Assembly: GCF_000337735.1 (NCBI RefSeq)
Contig: NZ_AOHX01000033.1
Coordinates: forward strand, 1 to 49,422
Reading direction: 5' to 3'
From: Natronorubrum sulfidifaciens JCM 14089
GTDB taxonomy: Archaea; Halobacteriota; Halobacteria; Halobacteriales; Natrialbaceae
DNA length: 49,422 nucleotides
The notes under the pieces are model-generated. The model was not told where the DNA came from and did not search any database. It worked only from the letters and a program-made list of their open reading frames with translations. Shown in pieces: positions 35,850 to 43,748 of the stretch (its first letter is position 1; every line of letters begins with the position of its first letter). A program made the translations under genes and the position numbers.

Positions 35850-36076
35850 CGAATCGACACAAAGAGCTTCTGATAGCCGATCCCGTAGAGCCCAGCATAC
35901 AGCATGACCATGCCGAGCGCAGCGAGCCAGATGCCGACCATTGCCTCGCCCGAGCCGAGGTGCTGGACACTCGCGTACTCAGCAGCGATGCCGCCTGCGG
36001 TCAACACGCCACCGATAATCGTGTAGGCAACAAGCGGGAGTAGTTCGACGACTAGTTCCGGGGCAGCCGATCCCAT
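35840..36076 (-). CDS. Small multi-helix membrane protein
   Basis: 78 residues (MGSAAPELVVELLPLVAYTI). Two helices at about 9-29 and 45-65, with 'YASVQHLGSGEAMVGIWLAA' between them. Ends 'YGIGYQKLFVSIRSS'. No family recognised. It shares its stop with the opposite gene. The start is 67 nt from the MITE. Confidence 0.6.
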   Translation of the reverse strand: MGSAAPELVVELLPLVAYTIIGGVLTAGGIAAEYASVQHLGSGEAMVGIWLAALGMVMLYAGLYGIGYQKLFVSIRSS

Positions 36077-36143
36077 ACAGGGTGGAGAACCACCCAGTAA
36101 AGGTAAATCTGTCCCCTCGAGAAGGACTCGAGTTCGTGCCAGC

Positions 36144-36227
36144 TATAGTAACAACTGAAACGATTTACACACTGACCGCACAGCCGTCGTGCGGCCAGGT
36201 GTGCAGTGACTTTCAGTGGCTACTATA
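36144..36227. mobile_element. 84-bp palindromic MITE-like element
   Basis: The ends are inverted repeats of 17 bp with 15 matches: left TATAGTAACAACTGAAA, right reverse complement TATAGTAGCCACTGAAA. The middle is also near-palindromic (CACAC-TGACCGCAC against CACACCTGGCCGCAC with one gap). Size, lack of coding potential and terminal symmetry fit a miniature inverted-repeat transposable element; no transposase is here. I see no clear target duplication (left flank CAGC, right flank ACGT). The right end provides TATAA at 36224-36228, about 28 nt before a GTG. Confidence 0.65.
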
Positions 36228-36253
36228 ACGTGTTCGAGACCAACCACTCGACT

Positions 36254-36967
36254 GTGTCTCCGTCCAATTCCGATCCGAACGCGGCCGGCGCGTCCGATGG
36301 CGACTCGACGCGAGCGCCCGCGTTCCCGACCACGCGAAACGTGATCGAACCTGACTGCGACCGCTGTCCGGCGCTCGCCGCGTGTCGCGAGCGCATCTCG
36401 TGGGGGACCGGCCCGCTCGAGGCGACCGTGGTGGTCGTCGGGGAAGCGCCCGGGTACGGCACCCCCGACGCCGACCGCTGGCGGGGCGGCAACTGGACCG
36501 GGAAAGCCTACACCTCCCGTCACTCTGGACGGCGTATCCGGCGCATGCTCGCCCAACTTGGCTACGACGAGACGGCTTACTATACTAACGCCGTCAAATG
36601 TTTTCCGGCAAGCGAGGAGCCGACATCCAACCGTGAGCCGACGGCCGACGAACGCGAGACCTGTCGCGACCACCTGCTGGCAGAACTCGAGGCCATCGAC
36701 CCGGACGTGGTGCTCGCGACCGGCAAACACGCGACGAAAACGGTGCTCGCCGCCGAGGGCCGGGGCCTCGAGGGCTTTCTCGAGCACGTCCTCGAGCCGA
36801 CGTGGTGTGACCGCCTCGATGTCTGGCTCGTCCCGATTCTCCACCCCTCGTATCAAGACGTCTGGATCGGGCGTTTGGGGTACGAGCCGGAGGGGTATCT
36901 CGAGGCGATCGGGGAGATACTCGAGAACTGTCGCGAAACGACGGGCGGGGACTCGGCGGGTCATTGA
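36254..36967 (+). CDS. Uracil-DNA glycosylase (iron-sulfur type)
   Basis: 237 residues from GTG 36254 (MSPSNSDPNAAGASDGDSTR). It removes uracil from DNA. The UDG family 4/5 layout is clear: CDRCPALAACRERISWGTG supplies Fe-S cysteines, 'VVVVGEAPGYGTPDADRWRG' is motif A, YYTNAVKCFPASEE carries another cysteine, LATGKHATKTV follows, and ILHPSYQDVW is the C-terminal motif. Four cysteines suit a 4Fe-4S cluster. GTG 36206 gives 16 extra residues wholly from the MITE, so GTG 36254 with a TATA box 28 nt upstream is preferred. Confidence 0.88.
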   Translation: MSPSNSDPNAAGASDGDSTRAPAFPTTRNVIEPDCDRCPALAACRERISWGTGPLEATVVVVGEAPGYGTPDADRWRGGNWTGKAYTSRHSGRRIRRMLAQLGYDETAYYTNAVKCFPASEEPTSNREPTADERETCRDHLLAELEAIDPDVVLATGKHATKTVLAAEGRGLEGFLEHVLEPTWCDRLDVWLVPILHPSYQDVWIGRLGYEPEGYLEAIGEILENCRETTGGDSAGH

Positions 36968-37027
36968 CCCTACTGCGGACTCGAGGGTCGACGACGGTGC
37001 TCGAGTTGTATGGCCGACGATTCGTGG

Positions 37028-37726
37028 CTACCCCTGTGTCGTCATCGTCGGCTTGAGTGCGGGTGGGACGATGTCCCAGCGATCCGCAGTGACGCCGTCG
37101 ACGCCGAGTTCGTGGAGGGTACGGACATCGTCGACCGTCCGCGCGGCTTTCCAGGCGATGACGTTTAGGTCGTGCTCGCGTGCGTTTGGAACCACGTCCG
37201 TCTCGACACAGAGGTCGTAGTGGGGGAAGACGTGCGTGCAGTCGTACTCGAGCGCCCGCGAGAGGTTGGTTTCGGGTTCTTCGCCGAAGAGCAATCCGTT
37301 GGGAACGTCGAGACAGGCCGCGTCGATCTCTGCGATCGCGTCGGGCAGAAACGACGAGACGCGGACGTCCGCGCCGGCCGCCATCGCCAACTGCAACGTA
37401 TCCGCCGCGATCTCTCGCTCTTTGAGTTCGAGTTGGACGGTGACGTCGTCGGGCACGGCTCGTAACACCGACTCGAGGCGCGGAATCGATTCCGCCGAGT
37501 CGAGGACGGTGAGTTCTTGCAGCTCGGACCACGACGTCTCCGCGACTCGCCGGTCGACGTCGGCGACGCGCTCGAGCGTCTCGTCGTGTACGACGACCAG
37601 TTCACCCGAGCCACACCGTCGCACGTCGACCTCGACGGCGGGCAGTCGGCGGGCGGCTTCACGGATCGCAAGAAGAGTGTTCTCTGGGCACTGTGCTGCA
37701 CAGCCACGATGGCCGATAATCTCCAT
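37028..37726 (-). CDS. Glycerophosphodiester phosphodiesterase
   Basis: 232 residues. It hydrolyses glycerophosphodiesters to glycerol-3-phosphate plus an alcohol. GDPD signatures: IGHRGCAAQCPENT (H6, E15), VEVDVRRCG (E32, D34), VVVHDETLERV (H47), 'VTVQLELKE' (catalytic acid) and the final 'GVDGVTADRW'. TIM-barrel length is right. It follows the TagB/LicC-like pair on the same strand but 153 nt away with an AT-rich gap, so probably its own promoter. Could recycle lipids or the phospho-polyol polymer (inferred). Confidence 0.9.
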   Translation of the reverse strand: MEIIGHRGCAAQCPENTLLAIREAARRLPAVEVDVRRCGSGELVVVHDETLERVADVDRRVAETSWSELQELTVLDSAESIPRLESVLRAVPDDVTVQLELKEREIAADTLQLAMAAGADVRVSSFLPDAIAEIDAACLDVPNGLLFGEEPETNLSRALEYDCTHVFPHYDLCVETDVVPNAREHDLNVIAWKAARTVDDVRTLHELGVDGVTADRWDIVPPALKPTMTTQG

Positions 37727-37879
37727 CTACCGAGACCGCAGGAGCCAGTCCCCATCAATATTTTCTTTTCTCCGCAATCAAGTGGTTGATCGTACAGAAT
37801 CTACCATCTTTTGTACTGTCTCGAGCACCGACAGTCGGTGACGGGAGTTCGTCGGGACAGCCCTCTCGTTGGCCGTCGA

Positions 37880-38560
37880 TCACGCACACTGTATCCGCTC
37901 GGACGCGAGCCACGCTCGAGCGCGCTCTAAGTCGGCCGGACGGTTGACCTCGACGTGACGGGTGGCCGGGATCAACAGCGGCTGTGTCGGCGTCTGTGGG
38001 TAGATGTAGGGGTACCAGTCACCGAGCCGTGCTTGGAGGACTCGAATCGCTGCCGGGCGGTGGGTGTGGCTCACGATGCCGAAGCCGGCGTGCTGGTGGC
38101 CCTCGATGAGCCCGTAGGCCGTCACGCGTCCCGAGCCGTCCCAGCGGATCGCGGTCGCGTCGTTCTGGAGGCCCGGAATGCAGCCGACGAGGTTGAGCCG
38201 CCCTCTGAGTGCGTCGAACTGCTCGGTCAGCCGTCCGATCTCGCGTTCGTCGACGAGGATGTCGCCGTTGAGCACCAACAGGTCGTCGTCGATGCGTCTG
38301 AGCGCGAGAAGCAACGACGCGGCGTTCTCGTATCGGTCCCAGTCCTCGAGGACGATCGGGTCGTCGGGATCGTACCGCTCGAGAACCGTCTCGTGGCGAT
38401 AGCCAAGCACGATACTCGTCCCGTCGACGTGTGGCTCGAGTAAGCCGCGCTGGCGGTCGTACAGCGTTCGCCCGTCGAACTCGAGGAACGCTTTCGGGAC
38501 ATCGTCGGTGTGATGGCCCATCCGTTTGCCCTCACCCGCGGCCAAGATCACTGCGTGCAT
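37880..38560 (-). CDS. LicC/GlmU-type nucleotidyltransferase
   Basis: 226 residues. MHAVILAAGEGKRMGHHTDD and VPKAFLEFDGRTLYDRQ give the nucleotide-binding GxGxRM and PKA loop. 'VLNGDILVDE' has the Mg aspartate. Length and pattern are closer to phosphocholine / sugar-phosphate cytidylyltransferases (LicC-like) than to dTDP-glucose synthases. It overlaps the TagB-like gene by 13 nt, an operon. Substrate unknown: perhaps CDP-activated polyol or choline phosphate (inferred). Confidence 0.75.
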   Translation of the reverse strand: MHAVILAAGEGKRMGHHTDDVPKAFLEFDGRTLYDRQRGLLEPHVDGTSIVLGYRHETVLERYDPDDPIVLEDWDRYENAASLLLALRRIDDDLLVLNGDILVDEREIGRLTEQFDALRGRLNLVGCIPGLQNDATAIRWDGSGRVTAYGLIEGHQHAGFGIVSHTHRPAAIRVLQARLGDWYPYIYPQTPTQPLLIPATRHVEVNRPADLERARAWLASERIQCA

Positions 38561-39534
38561 CGCAGCACCTCCTCGGCGGCTCGTTCGCCTGCTCGGCCGT
38601 CCATCGGGATGCCGAGGTCTTCGAGCCACGCCTCGCGTCGGCGGGCAACGGCCTCGGGTTCGCCGTCGTGATAGAGGTCGTCGACGAGTTCGACCTCGAG
38701 TGTGTCCGTCGTTGCGCCGATCTGTGGCACCTCGCGGTCCGGCGCGTCGATGTCGGTCAACTGGATCAGCGGCCGGCCCGTGTGGAGCCACTCGGCGATC
38801 GACCCCGAGTAATCCGAGATGAGCACGTCCGAGCGGCGCATGCTCTCGGCGGGCGTCGTGGTCGTATCGAAAACGACGTTCGGGAGTTCTGCGATTCGGT
38901 CGCGACAGGCCTCTGTGATGGCCAGTCCCGGCCCCTCGCGTCGGTCGGTCGGGTGGGGCCGAAAGAGCAGTTCGTATTCGGTGTCGGCGAAACACTCGAG
39001 GACCGAGCGAGCCGTGTTCGCGTACGCGCCCTGCCCGACCTTGTAGTTGGTCGGCGCGTACAGCACCCGCCGGTCGCGAGGCGGCGGCGAATCGACCAGC
39101 ACGTCGGCTTCCGGAATGCCGACGACGGCGACGCGAACGTCCGGCGGGGCAGCCTCCCGGTATGCCCGTGCCCACCGCTCGCCGGGAGCGAGTGCGGTGT
39201 TGACGTGCGCTAAGATCGTCGTCGCCGTCACGGATCGCTCGCCGCGCCCGATCGACGCCCCGTGGCGGACGTGCACGAGCGGGTACTCCTCGTAGAACGT
39301 GAAGCGCTCGATGCCGAACCGGTGGTTGTAGACGACCACGGCGGGGTCGATCGCCCGCACGTTCTCGTCGACCGCGCCGGGGTCGTCCACTTCGATTTCG
39401 TCGATGCGGTCGCTACAGCCGCGGGCGTCCGCTCGAACCGGGACGTACGCCGACTCGCTGTCGACGTGACGGTCGATCGCTTCGAACGTCTTTCGCATGA
39501 ACGGTCGCTCGATGGCGTACAGTATCGTACACAT
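38548..39534 (-). CDS. TagB/TagF-like CDP-glycerol glycerophosphotransferase-family protein
   Basis: 328 residues from ATG at 39534 (MCTILYAIERPFMRKTFEAI). GT-B-like. Family features: 'RHGASIGRGERS' near residue 85, RRVLYAPTNYKVGQGA, LLFRPHPTDRREGPG, VLISDYSGSIAEWL (the S-D-Y-S motif of TagB/TagF) and GRPLIQLTDIDAPDR. Bacterial members add glycerol-phosphate or ribitol-phosphate to wall teichoic acid linkage units. In an archaeon without peptidoglycan the acceptor must differ. An AGGAG Shine-Dalgarno 9 nt upstream shows this transcript is leadered. Confidence 0.78.
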   Translation of the reverse strand: MCTILYAIERPFMRKTFEAIDRHVDSESAYVPVRADARGCSDRIDEIEVDDPGAVDENVRAIDPAVVVYNHRFGIERFTFYEEYPLVHVRHGASIGRGERSVTATTILAHVNTALAPGERWARAYREAAPPDVRVAVVGIPEADVLVDSPPPRDRRVLYAPTNYKVGQGAYANTARSVLECFADTEYELLFRPHPTDRREGPGLAITEACRDRIAELPNVVFDTTTTPAESMRRSDVLISDYSGSIAEWLHTGRPLIQLTDIDAPDREVPQIGATTDTLEVELVDDLYHDGEPEAVARRREAWLEDLGIPMDGRAGERAAEEVLRCTQ

Positions 39535-39543
39535 CCTGTAATT

Positions 39544-39548
39544 CTCCT
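39544..39548 (-). promoter_or_regulatory. Shine-Dalgarno of the TagB-like gene
   Basis: AGGAG on the minus strand, 9 nt before the ATG at 39534. Unlike many genes in the window, no TATA box lies at -27, so this gene is read from a leadered mRNA and the ATG is supported. Confidence 0.65.
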
Positions 39549-39678
39549 GTCCCGCACGTGGTGTGCGACGGCTCCAGCGACACTCCAGATGGGGACCTCG
39601 AGAGCGCTCGACACCGGTCGACGACGTGGCAAGCCGCCGACTCGAGTAAACGACACAGCCGAGTACGCCGACGACTAC

Positions 39679-39780
39679 TATAGTGCTTTCAGTACCTCTC
39701 TTGTGCACACAGTCTGTCCATCCAACACCAACCGAGCGATACAGATTTCCTCGAGTCGGTGTGCGGTGACTGTCGGTGCA
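39679..39780. repeat. Possible degenerate relic of the MITE
   Basis: TATAGT begins at 39679 and GGTGTGCGGTGACTGTCGG follows at 39758. The latter matches GGTGTGCAGTGACTTTCAG of the right arm of the 36144 element at 16 of 19 positions. The ends no longer match well, so this is a tentative, decayed copy or a chance resemblance. Confidence 0.3.
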
Positions 39781-39865
39781 CACTTCTGCCCGACACGCTG
39801 TGGGGAGCCAGTACACACACCGCTGGCGGGTAACCTTCTTACAGTGGGCCGACAGACAGTTCCCT

Positions 39866-40321
39866 ATGAGCTCGATCTTTACACAGATCGTCGACGGAGA
39901 GATTCCCGCACGAATCGTCTACGAAGACGAGACCACGATCGCCTTTCTCGACGCCAATCCGCTGGCACCGGGGCACACGCTGGTCATCCCGAAAGCCGAG
40001 TACGAGCGGGTAAACGACATGCCCGAAGACGTCGCTGCCGACGTTTATGCGACGATCCATCGCTTGGTCCCCGCCGTCGAGGAAAGCGTCGACGCCGACG
40101 CCTCGACTATCGCGTTCAACAACGGCGAGGCGGCCGGCCAAGAGGTGCCCCACGTCCACTGCCATATCGTCCCCCGCTTCGAAGACGACAGCGCCGGCCC
40201 CATCCACAGCATTTTCAGCGACGCCGGCTCGTTCAGCGTCGACGACCTTGATCAGCTCACCGAAGACCTTTCCGACGACGAACTCGACGAGATCGCGGCC
40301 GATATCGAGTCTCGAGCCTAA
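39866..40321 (+). CDS. HIT-family nucleotide hydrolase
   Basis: 151 residues from ATG at 39866 (MSSIFTQIVDGEIPARIVYE). 'TIAFLDANPLAPGHTLVIPK' and 'IAFNNGEAAGQEVPHVHCHI' with the histidine triad HVHCHIVPR are the HIT signature. Members hydrolyse nucleotide phosphoramidates or dinucleotides (HinT/Fhit-like). The C-terminal acidic tail (LTEDLSDDELDEIAADIE) is a haloarchaeal adaptation. Physiological substrate unknown. Confidence 0.93.
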   Translation: MSSIFTQIVDGEIPARIVYEDETTIAFLDANPLAPGHTLVIPKAEYERVNDMPEDVAADVYATIHRLVPAVEESVDADASTIAFNNGEAAGQEVPHVHCHIVPRFEDDSAGPIHSIFSDAGSFSVDDLDQLTEDLSDDELDEIAADIESRA

Positions 40322-40392
40322 CTGGTCGGACTCGAGTCGATCGGTCGACGCCTCGTCGTGACGCTTTTCCCGCTCGCGCGTGAGCCACCCGT

Positions 40393-40617
40393 ATGATCGC
40401 CGACTTCGTCGCCCGGTTGCGAGCGATCCCTCTCGCTGCAGTGCTCGAACTCGGGAGCCTCTTCGTCTGTGTGCTGTTGTTCGTCGGGACGCTCGGCTTG
40501 CTCTCGAGTGGTCCACCGACTGGCCGGGGCGACCTGTGGCTCGCGCTGATCGGGCTTGGAGCCGCGTTCGTCGTCTTCTGGACGGTGTTGGTGCCGCTGT
40601 ACGAACGGACGCTGTAA
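40393..40617 (+). CDS. Small two-helix membrane protein
   Basis: 74 residues (MIADFVARLRAIPLAAVLEL), with helices at about 15-37 and 46-68 separated by SSGPPTGRGD. No known role. It ends 3 nt before the convergent PibD-like stop. A CTTTTCCC run ~27 nt upstream could be a weak promoter. Confidence 0.6.
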   Translation: MIADFVARLRAIPLAAVLELGSLFVCVLLFVGTLGLLSSGPPTGRGDLWLALIGLGAAFVVFWTVLVPLYERTL

Positions 40618-40620
40618 TGG

Positions 40621-41625
40621 TCAGATGAACGTCCCGATGAGCAGGTCGCCGTACACCAGCGCGATCGCCAGCCCGACGAACACGGGCACGAGAAACGGCG
40701 CACCCGGCGAGATCCAGACGGTGTCTTTCTCTGCGAGGACCTCGAGTCCTTCCCGAAGCTCCGCGGGCGTCGTGCCGTAGGCCGTCCCCTCGATATCCGC
40801 GAGGAACGCCTCCGCTCCCCACGGGTCGGCATCGCTCGAGCCGTCGTCGGTGGTGTCGGGGGTGTTGGCCTCGAGTGTTGCCCCGCCGTCGCTGCGAACC
40901 GTGGCGGTGACGGCTCCGTCGGTCGGCGGATTCGGCTCGTCGGGGAGAGTCGCCGGATCACGGTACCGATTGGGGTCCTCGCGAACGTCAGCCAGCGAGA
41001 GCCCTCGCCAGCGCAGGTACATCCGCAGAGCATCGAGGTCGAGCCCGCCTCGAGAGCGGCCCTCGAGCGTCTCGAGGAGTCGCCCGTGTGTTTCGGGCAC
41101 ATCGTCCCACGAGACGGGCCAGCCGATGACCATCACGGACGTGATGCGGCCGGCGGCGGCGTTGCGAACCGCGAGGGCGAGCGGAATCGCCATCCCGACG
41201 ATGACGGCGTTCGTTAGCACCGTAAACGAGAACGTCCCGATGGGGGTGGTCGTCATCGGCAGGGTCCACGACCCGAGCGTATACTGTGGAAACGTCGGGA
41301 ACAAGAGCGCAAGCACGAGCAACGCCTTCGCGTCGGCCCCGCCGAACCCGCCGAACCACCAGAACAGGTACGCGATGGGGACGACGAAGCCGAGACTCAC
41401 CGCCGTCGGGATGAGAAACTCGTGACTCCAGGCGAAGCCACCCGCCTCCCAGGCGCGTCGCCCCTCCCAGACGAGAGCGATGAGCCCCACTACTGTCAGT
41501 GGAATCCAGACGCCACTCGAGACCCGTCTGGTCTTGATATCCCGAACGGCAACCCAGGCGAAGACGGGGACGGCGACGAGGCGAAGCAGATCCGGCATCG
41601 TCGCCGACACGCCAGCGAATGTCAC
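40621..41625 (-). CDS. pibD: Prepilin/preflagellin peptidase (A24, PibD-like)
   Basis: 334 residues. It cleaves type-III signal peptides of archaellins and pilins at the cytosolic face. First catalytic aspartate in AVRDIKTRRVSSGVW, second in the GGFGGADAKALLVL loop (GxGD-type). Helices at about 11-25, 37-55, 70-95, 100-120 and 135-155, then a hydrophilic insert of about 140 residues (DDGSSDADPWGAEAFLA) and a final helix (FLVPVFVGLAIALVYGDLLI). The insert makes it longer than bacterial or methanogen peptidases. Start could be M1 or M10 (MPDLLRL). Confidence 0.87.
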   Translation of the reverse strand: MTFAGVSATMPDLLRLVAVPVFAWVAVRDIKTRRVSSGVWIPLTVVGLIALVWEGRRAWEAGGFAWSHEFLIPTAVSLGFVVPIAYLFWWFGGFGGADAKALLVLALLFPTFPQYTLGSWTLPMTTTPIGTFSFTVLTNAVIVGMAIPLALAVRNAAAGRITSVMVIGWPVSWDDVPETHGRLLETLEGRSRGGLDLDALRMYLRWRGLSLADVREDPNRYRDPATLPDEPNPPTDGAVTATVRSDGGATLEANTPDTTDDGSSDADPWGAEAFLADIEGTAYGTTPAELREGLEVLAEKDTVWISPGAPFLVPVFVGLAIALVYGDLLIGTFI

Positions 41626-41751
41626 AGACGTGTTTCTCGAGTGCGACGGTGTTATTGTTTCGACCTCGTCGTCGGCTGACTCGAGCGTGTCACCAGTGTG
41701 GCCCGCTCGAGACGGCTCTCGATTCCGCTTTCGCTGTCGGGTCGCGGTCGG

Positions 41752-42513
41752 TCACTGCTGGTCGTCGTCAGTGTCGTCTTCAGACCGGTCAGCGATGTCG
41801 TTCTGTTCCGTTGTCGGCGGCTCCGGCGGTTCGAACGCCGCACTGAGCAACTGGGCCGCTCGAGTTGCCTGCAGTTCCTCGAGCGTCGTCGTCGAACGGA
41901 GTCCGGCCGCAGCGAGCGCGGCGAGGGCGACGAGGGCGGCGACCGGGACAGTTGACAGCGTTCCCGTGAACGTGCCGAGGAGTAGAGACCCGAAGAGGGC
42001 GGGGAGAAGGGCTAGACTCGCGGCCCTGATCGGTCGCGCTTGGACAAACGTAGCAACATCGGTCCCAATTCCCGTGATCGTTGCGGTCGGGACGCCGGCC
42101 GCGAGTTCCCGACACGTTCGATCGATGGTGGTGATGACTGGGCCGGCGGTCCACGTCTCGCGGAGATCGATCTCGATGACTTCTGGCTCGGGTTCGGCAG
42201 TGAGCCACCGGTAACAAAACGACCCGGTGACGGCGCTTTTGATCGCCGTCGTCAGGTTGGTGACTCGAGCAGTGTCCGTGGCTGCGGTGAGTCGATTCTC
42301 GAGGGCGAGTGCGGACGCGCCGACAACCGAGGTACTGAGTAGGGCACCGACCCGACTGTCGGAGTGCCCGTCGTCGGTCGAGCGAGACCGGATACGTTCG
42401 TTCCCGGACACGGCACTGTGGAGACGCGAGCCGGCGGCTGCCGATCGGACTCGGGAAAGTCCGCGTCGGGCGAGTGCAACAGCCGTCGATCGGTCTCGAA
42501 TGGTGTCGCCCAT
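41752..42513 (-). CDS. Membrane protein partner of the DUF4330 gene
   Basis: 253 residues (MGDTIRDRSTAVALARRGLS). An Arg/Ser-rich start, a possible weak hydrophobic stretch at about 55-75, a central soluble portion ('EPEPEVIEIDLRETWTAGPV'), and two helices at about 165-185 and 190-205 ('ALVALAALAAAGLR'). The acidic tail ends 'DRSEDDTDDDQQ'. No family recognised. It starts 1 nt after the DUF4330 stop, so the two are translationally coupled. Confidence 0.65.
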   Translation of the reverse strand: MGDTIRDRSTAVALARRGLSRVRSAAAGSRLHSAVSGNERIRSRSTDDGHSDSRVGALLSTSVVGASALALENRLTAATDTARVTNLTTAIKSAVTGSFCYRWLTAEPEPEVIEIDLRETWTAGPVITTIDRTCRELAAGVPTATITGIGTDVATFVQARPIRAASLALLPALFGSLLLGTFTGTLSTVPVAALVALAALAAAGLRSTTTLEELQATRAAQLLSAAFEPPEPPTTEQNDIADRSEDDTDDDQQ

Positions 42514-42514
42514 C

Positions 42515-43639
42515 CTAGTCGTCAGCGTTCAGCGTCGTGACGGTCCCTCGAACCATCGTGGTTCCGACGTCGAGTCTGAGGTCGTCTCCTTCCCGCAATG
42601 ACTCGCCGTGGAATCGAACGCCGGAGTCGGTTCGCATCGTTCGAAGTTCGACCGTCAGCCTGACGTCTTTGTTTTTCGGATGTTCGTGGAGGTAGATCCC
42701 GCCGCTGTCGCCCTCGAGCACGATGTCTGCGGGCTGGCTGTCGACGGACTGGATCGTCGCCAGCGTCTCGCCGCGCACGGTCTCGGTCATCCCCACCTCG
42801 AGGCCGTCGGCGACGTCCGGATCGATGTCCTCGAGTTTGAGTTCGACTGTCGTGTGCTCGAGTTCGCCTGCGGGCTCGGTCGTGCCCCGCCGGATGACCT
42901 CACCGTCGAGCGAGTAGGCGTCGAGTGTCAGCGAGAGCTGGTTCCCGATCGAGACCGCTTGCCCGGCAAAGCGCGGGGTCGTCCCGTCACGGATGGTCTC
43001 GAGTTCGACGCCCAGATGCACGCGGTACTGGTCGTTATCGATCGGATACGGCTGGACGGTTTGGACCGTCGCGATCGTGTTCGAGCCTGCGTCGAACGTA
43101 TCACCTTCGGTGATCTCGTCGGCGGTGTTCGCCGACACCATTGTCTCGAGGAGGACGGGCGTCGTCTCGACGTTCAGGTCGGCCCCATCCTGCTCGAGGC
43201 TCGTCACCTGCCCATCGGTGACGTACTCGTCGGTCTCGAGGGCAAGCGTGTCGCCGACGCGGAGGCGCTCGCCAGCGAACTCGAATATCGGCTCGTCGTC
43301 GCTTCGGTCGATGAGTTCGCCGTTCACTTCCGCGCGGACGATGACGCGGGTCCCGTTGTCTTCGTCGTCAGTTGCGGTGACGTAGACGTCCGTCACCGTG
43401 AGGTTCTGGTCGTAGCCCTCAATTGGCACTTCGTCGCCCGCTTCGACGCGGTCGACGACGTACTCGGGCTGACTGCCGAGATCGATCGTCGCATATCTCG
43501 TCTCCGGTTCGCCGCCCCCGGAGAGGACGCCGACGGCTGCAACCCCAGCAACGACGACTGCAAGCACCAACAGTACTGCCAGCGCGTCGATGACGTTGAC
43601 GACGCCGAAGAGATCGCCGTCGTCGTCGATTATAGGCAT
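42515..43639 (-). CDS. DUF4330 protein with three internal repeats
   Basis: 374 residues. Acidic start MPIIDDDGDLFGVVNVIDAL, one helix at about 16-40 (AVLLVLAVVVAGVAAVGVL), then three tandem beta domains of about 95-105 residues at 48-150, 160-252 and 264-372. Each ends alike: FAGERLRVGDTLALETDEYV, PRFAGQAVSIGNQLSLTLDA and VRFHGESLREGDDLRLDVGT, with a following 'G.V'. DUF4330 is known in bacteria and archaea as single-pass proteins of unknown role. The ATG at 43639 has an A/T element (AGAAAAAC, 43661-43668) about 26 nt upstream. Coupled to the next gene. Confidence 0.8.
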   Translation of the reverse strand: MPIIDDDGDLFGVVNVIDALAVLLVLAVVVAGVAAVGVLSGGGEPETRYATIDLGSQPEYVVDRVEAGDEVPIEGYDQNLTVTDVYVTATDDEDNGTRVIVRAEVNGELIDRSDDEPIFEFAGERLRVGDTLALETDEYVTDGQVTSLEQDGADLNVETTPVLLETMVSANTADEITEGDTFDAGSNTIATVQTVQPYPIDNDQYRVHLGVELETIRDGTTPRFAGQAVSIGNQLSLTLDAYSLDGEVIRRGTTEPAGELEHTTVELKLEDIDPDVADGLEVGMTETVRGETLATIQSVDSQPADIVLEGDSGGIYLHEHPKNKDVRLTVELRTMRTDSGVRFHGESLREGDDLRLDVGTTMVRGTVTTLNADD

Positions 43640-43748
43640 AGATCACCAGTTCCGAGCATTAGAAAAACGATACTATCGGCGGAGTATATATGTTGTTATC
43701 CGCTGATATCTGTCGAATCGAGCGGTGACGGTCGCGTGGACCCAGTTA

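Larger units (their letters stand above)
39535..39865. other. 331-nt divergent intergenic region
   Basis: Between the TagB-like gene (minus) and the HIT gene (plus). It holds the AGGAG of the former at 39544-39548, a possible degenerate relic of the 36144 MITE at 39679-39780, and a weak CTTCTTAC box 30 nt before HIT. I see no RNA gene. Confidence 0.45.

Noticed and set aside
36206-36253. N-terminal extension of the glycosylase from GTG 36206
   Set aside because: These codons are MITE and flanking sequence; the TATA box fits GTG 36254 better.
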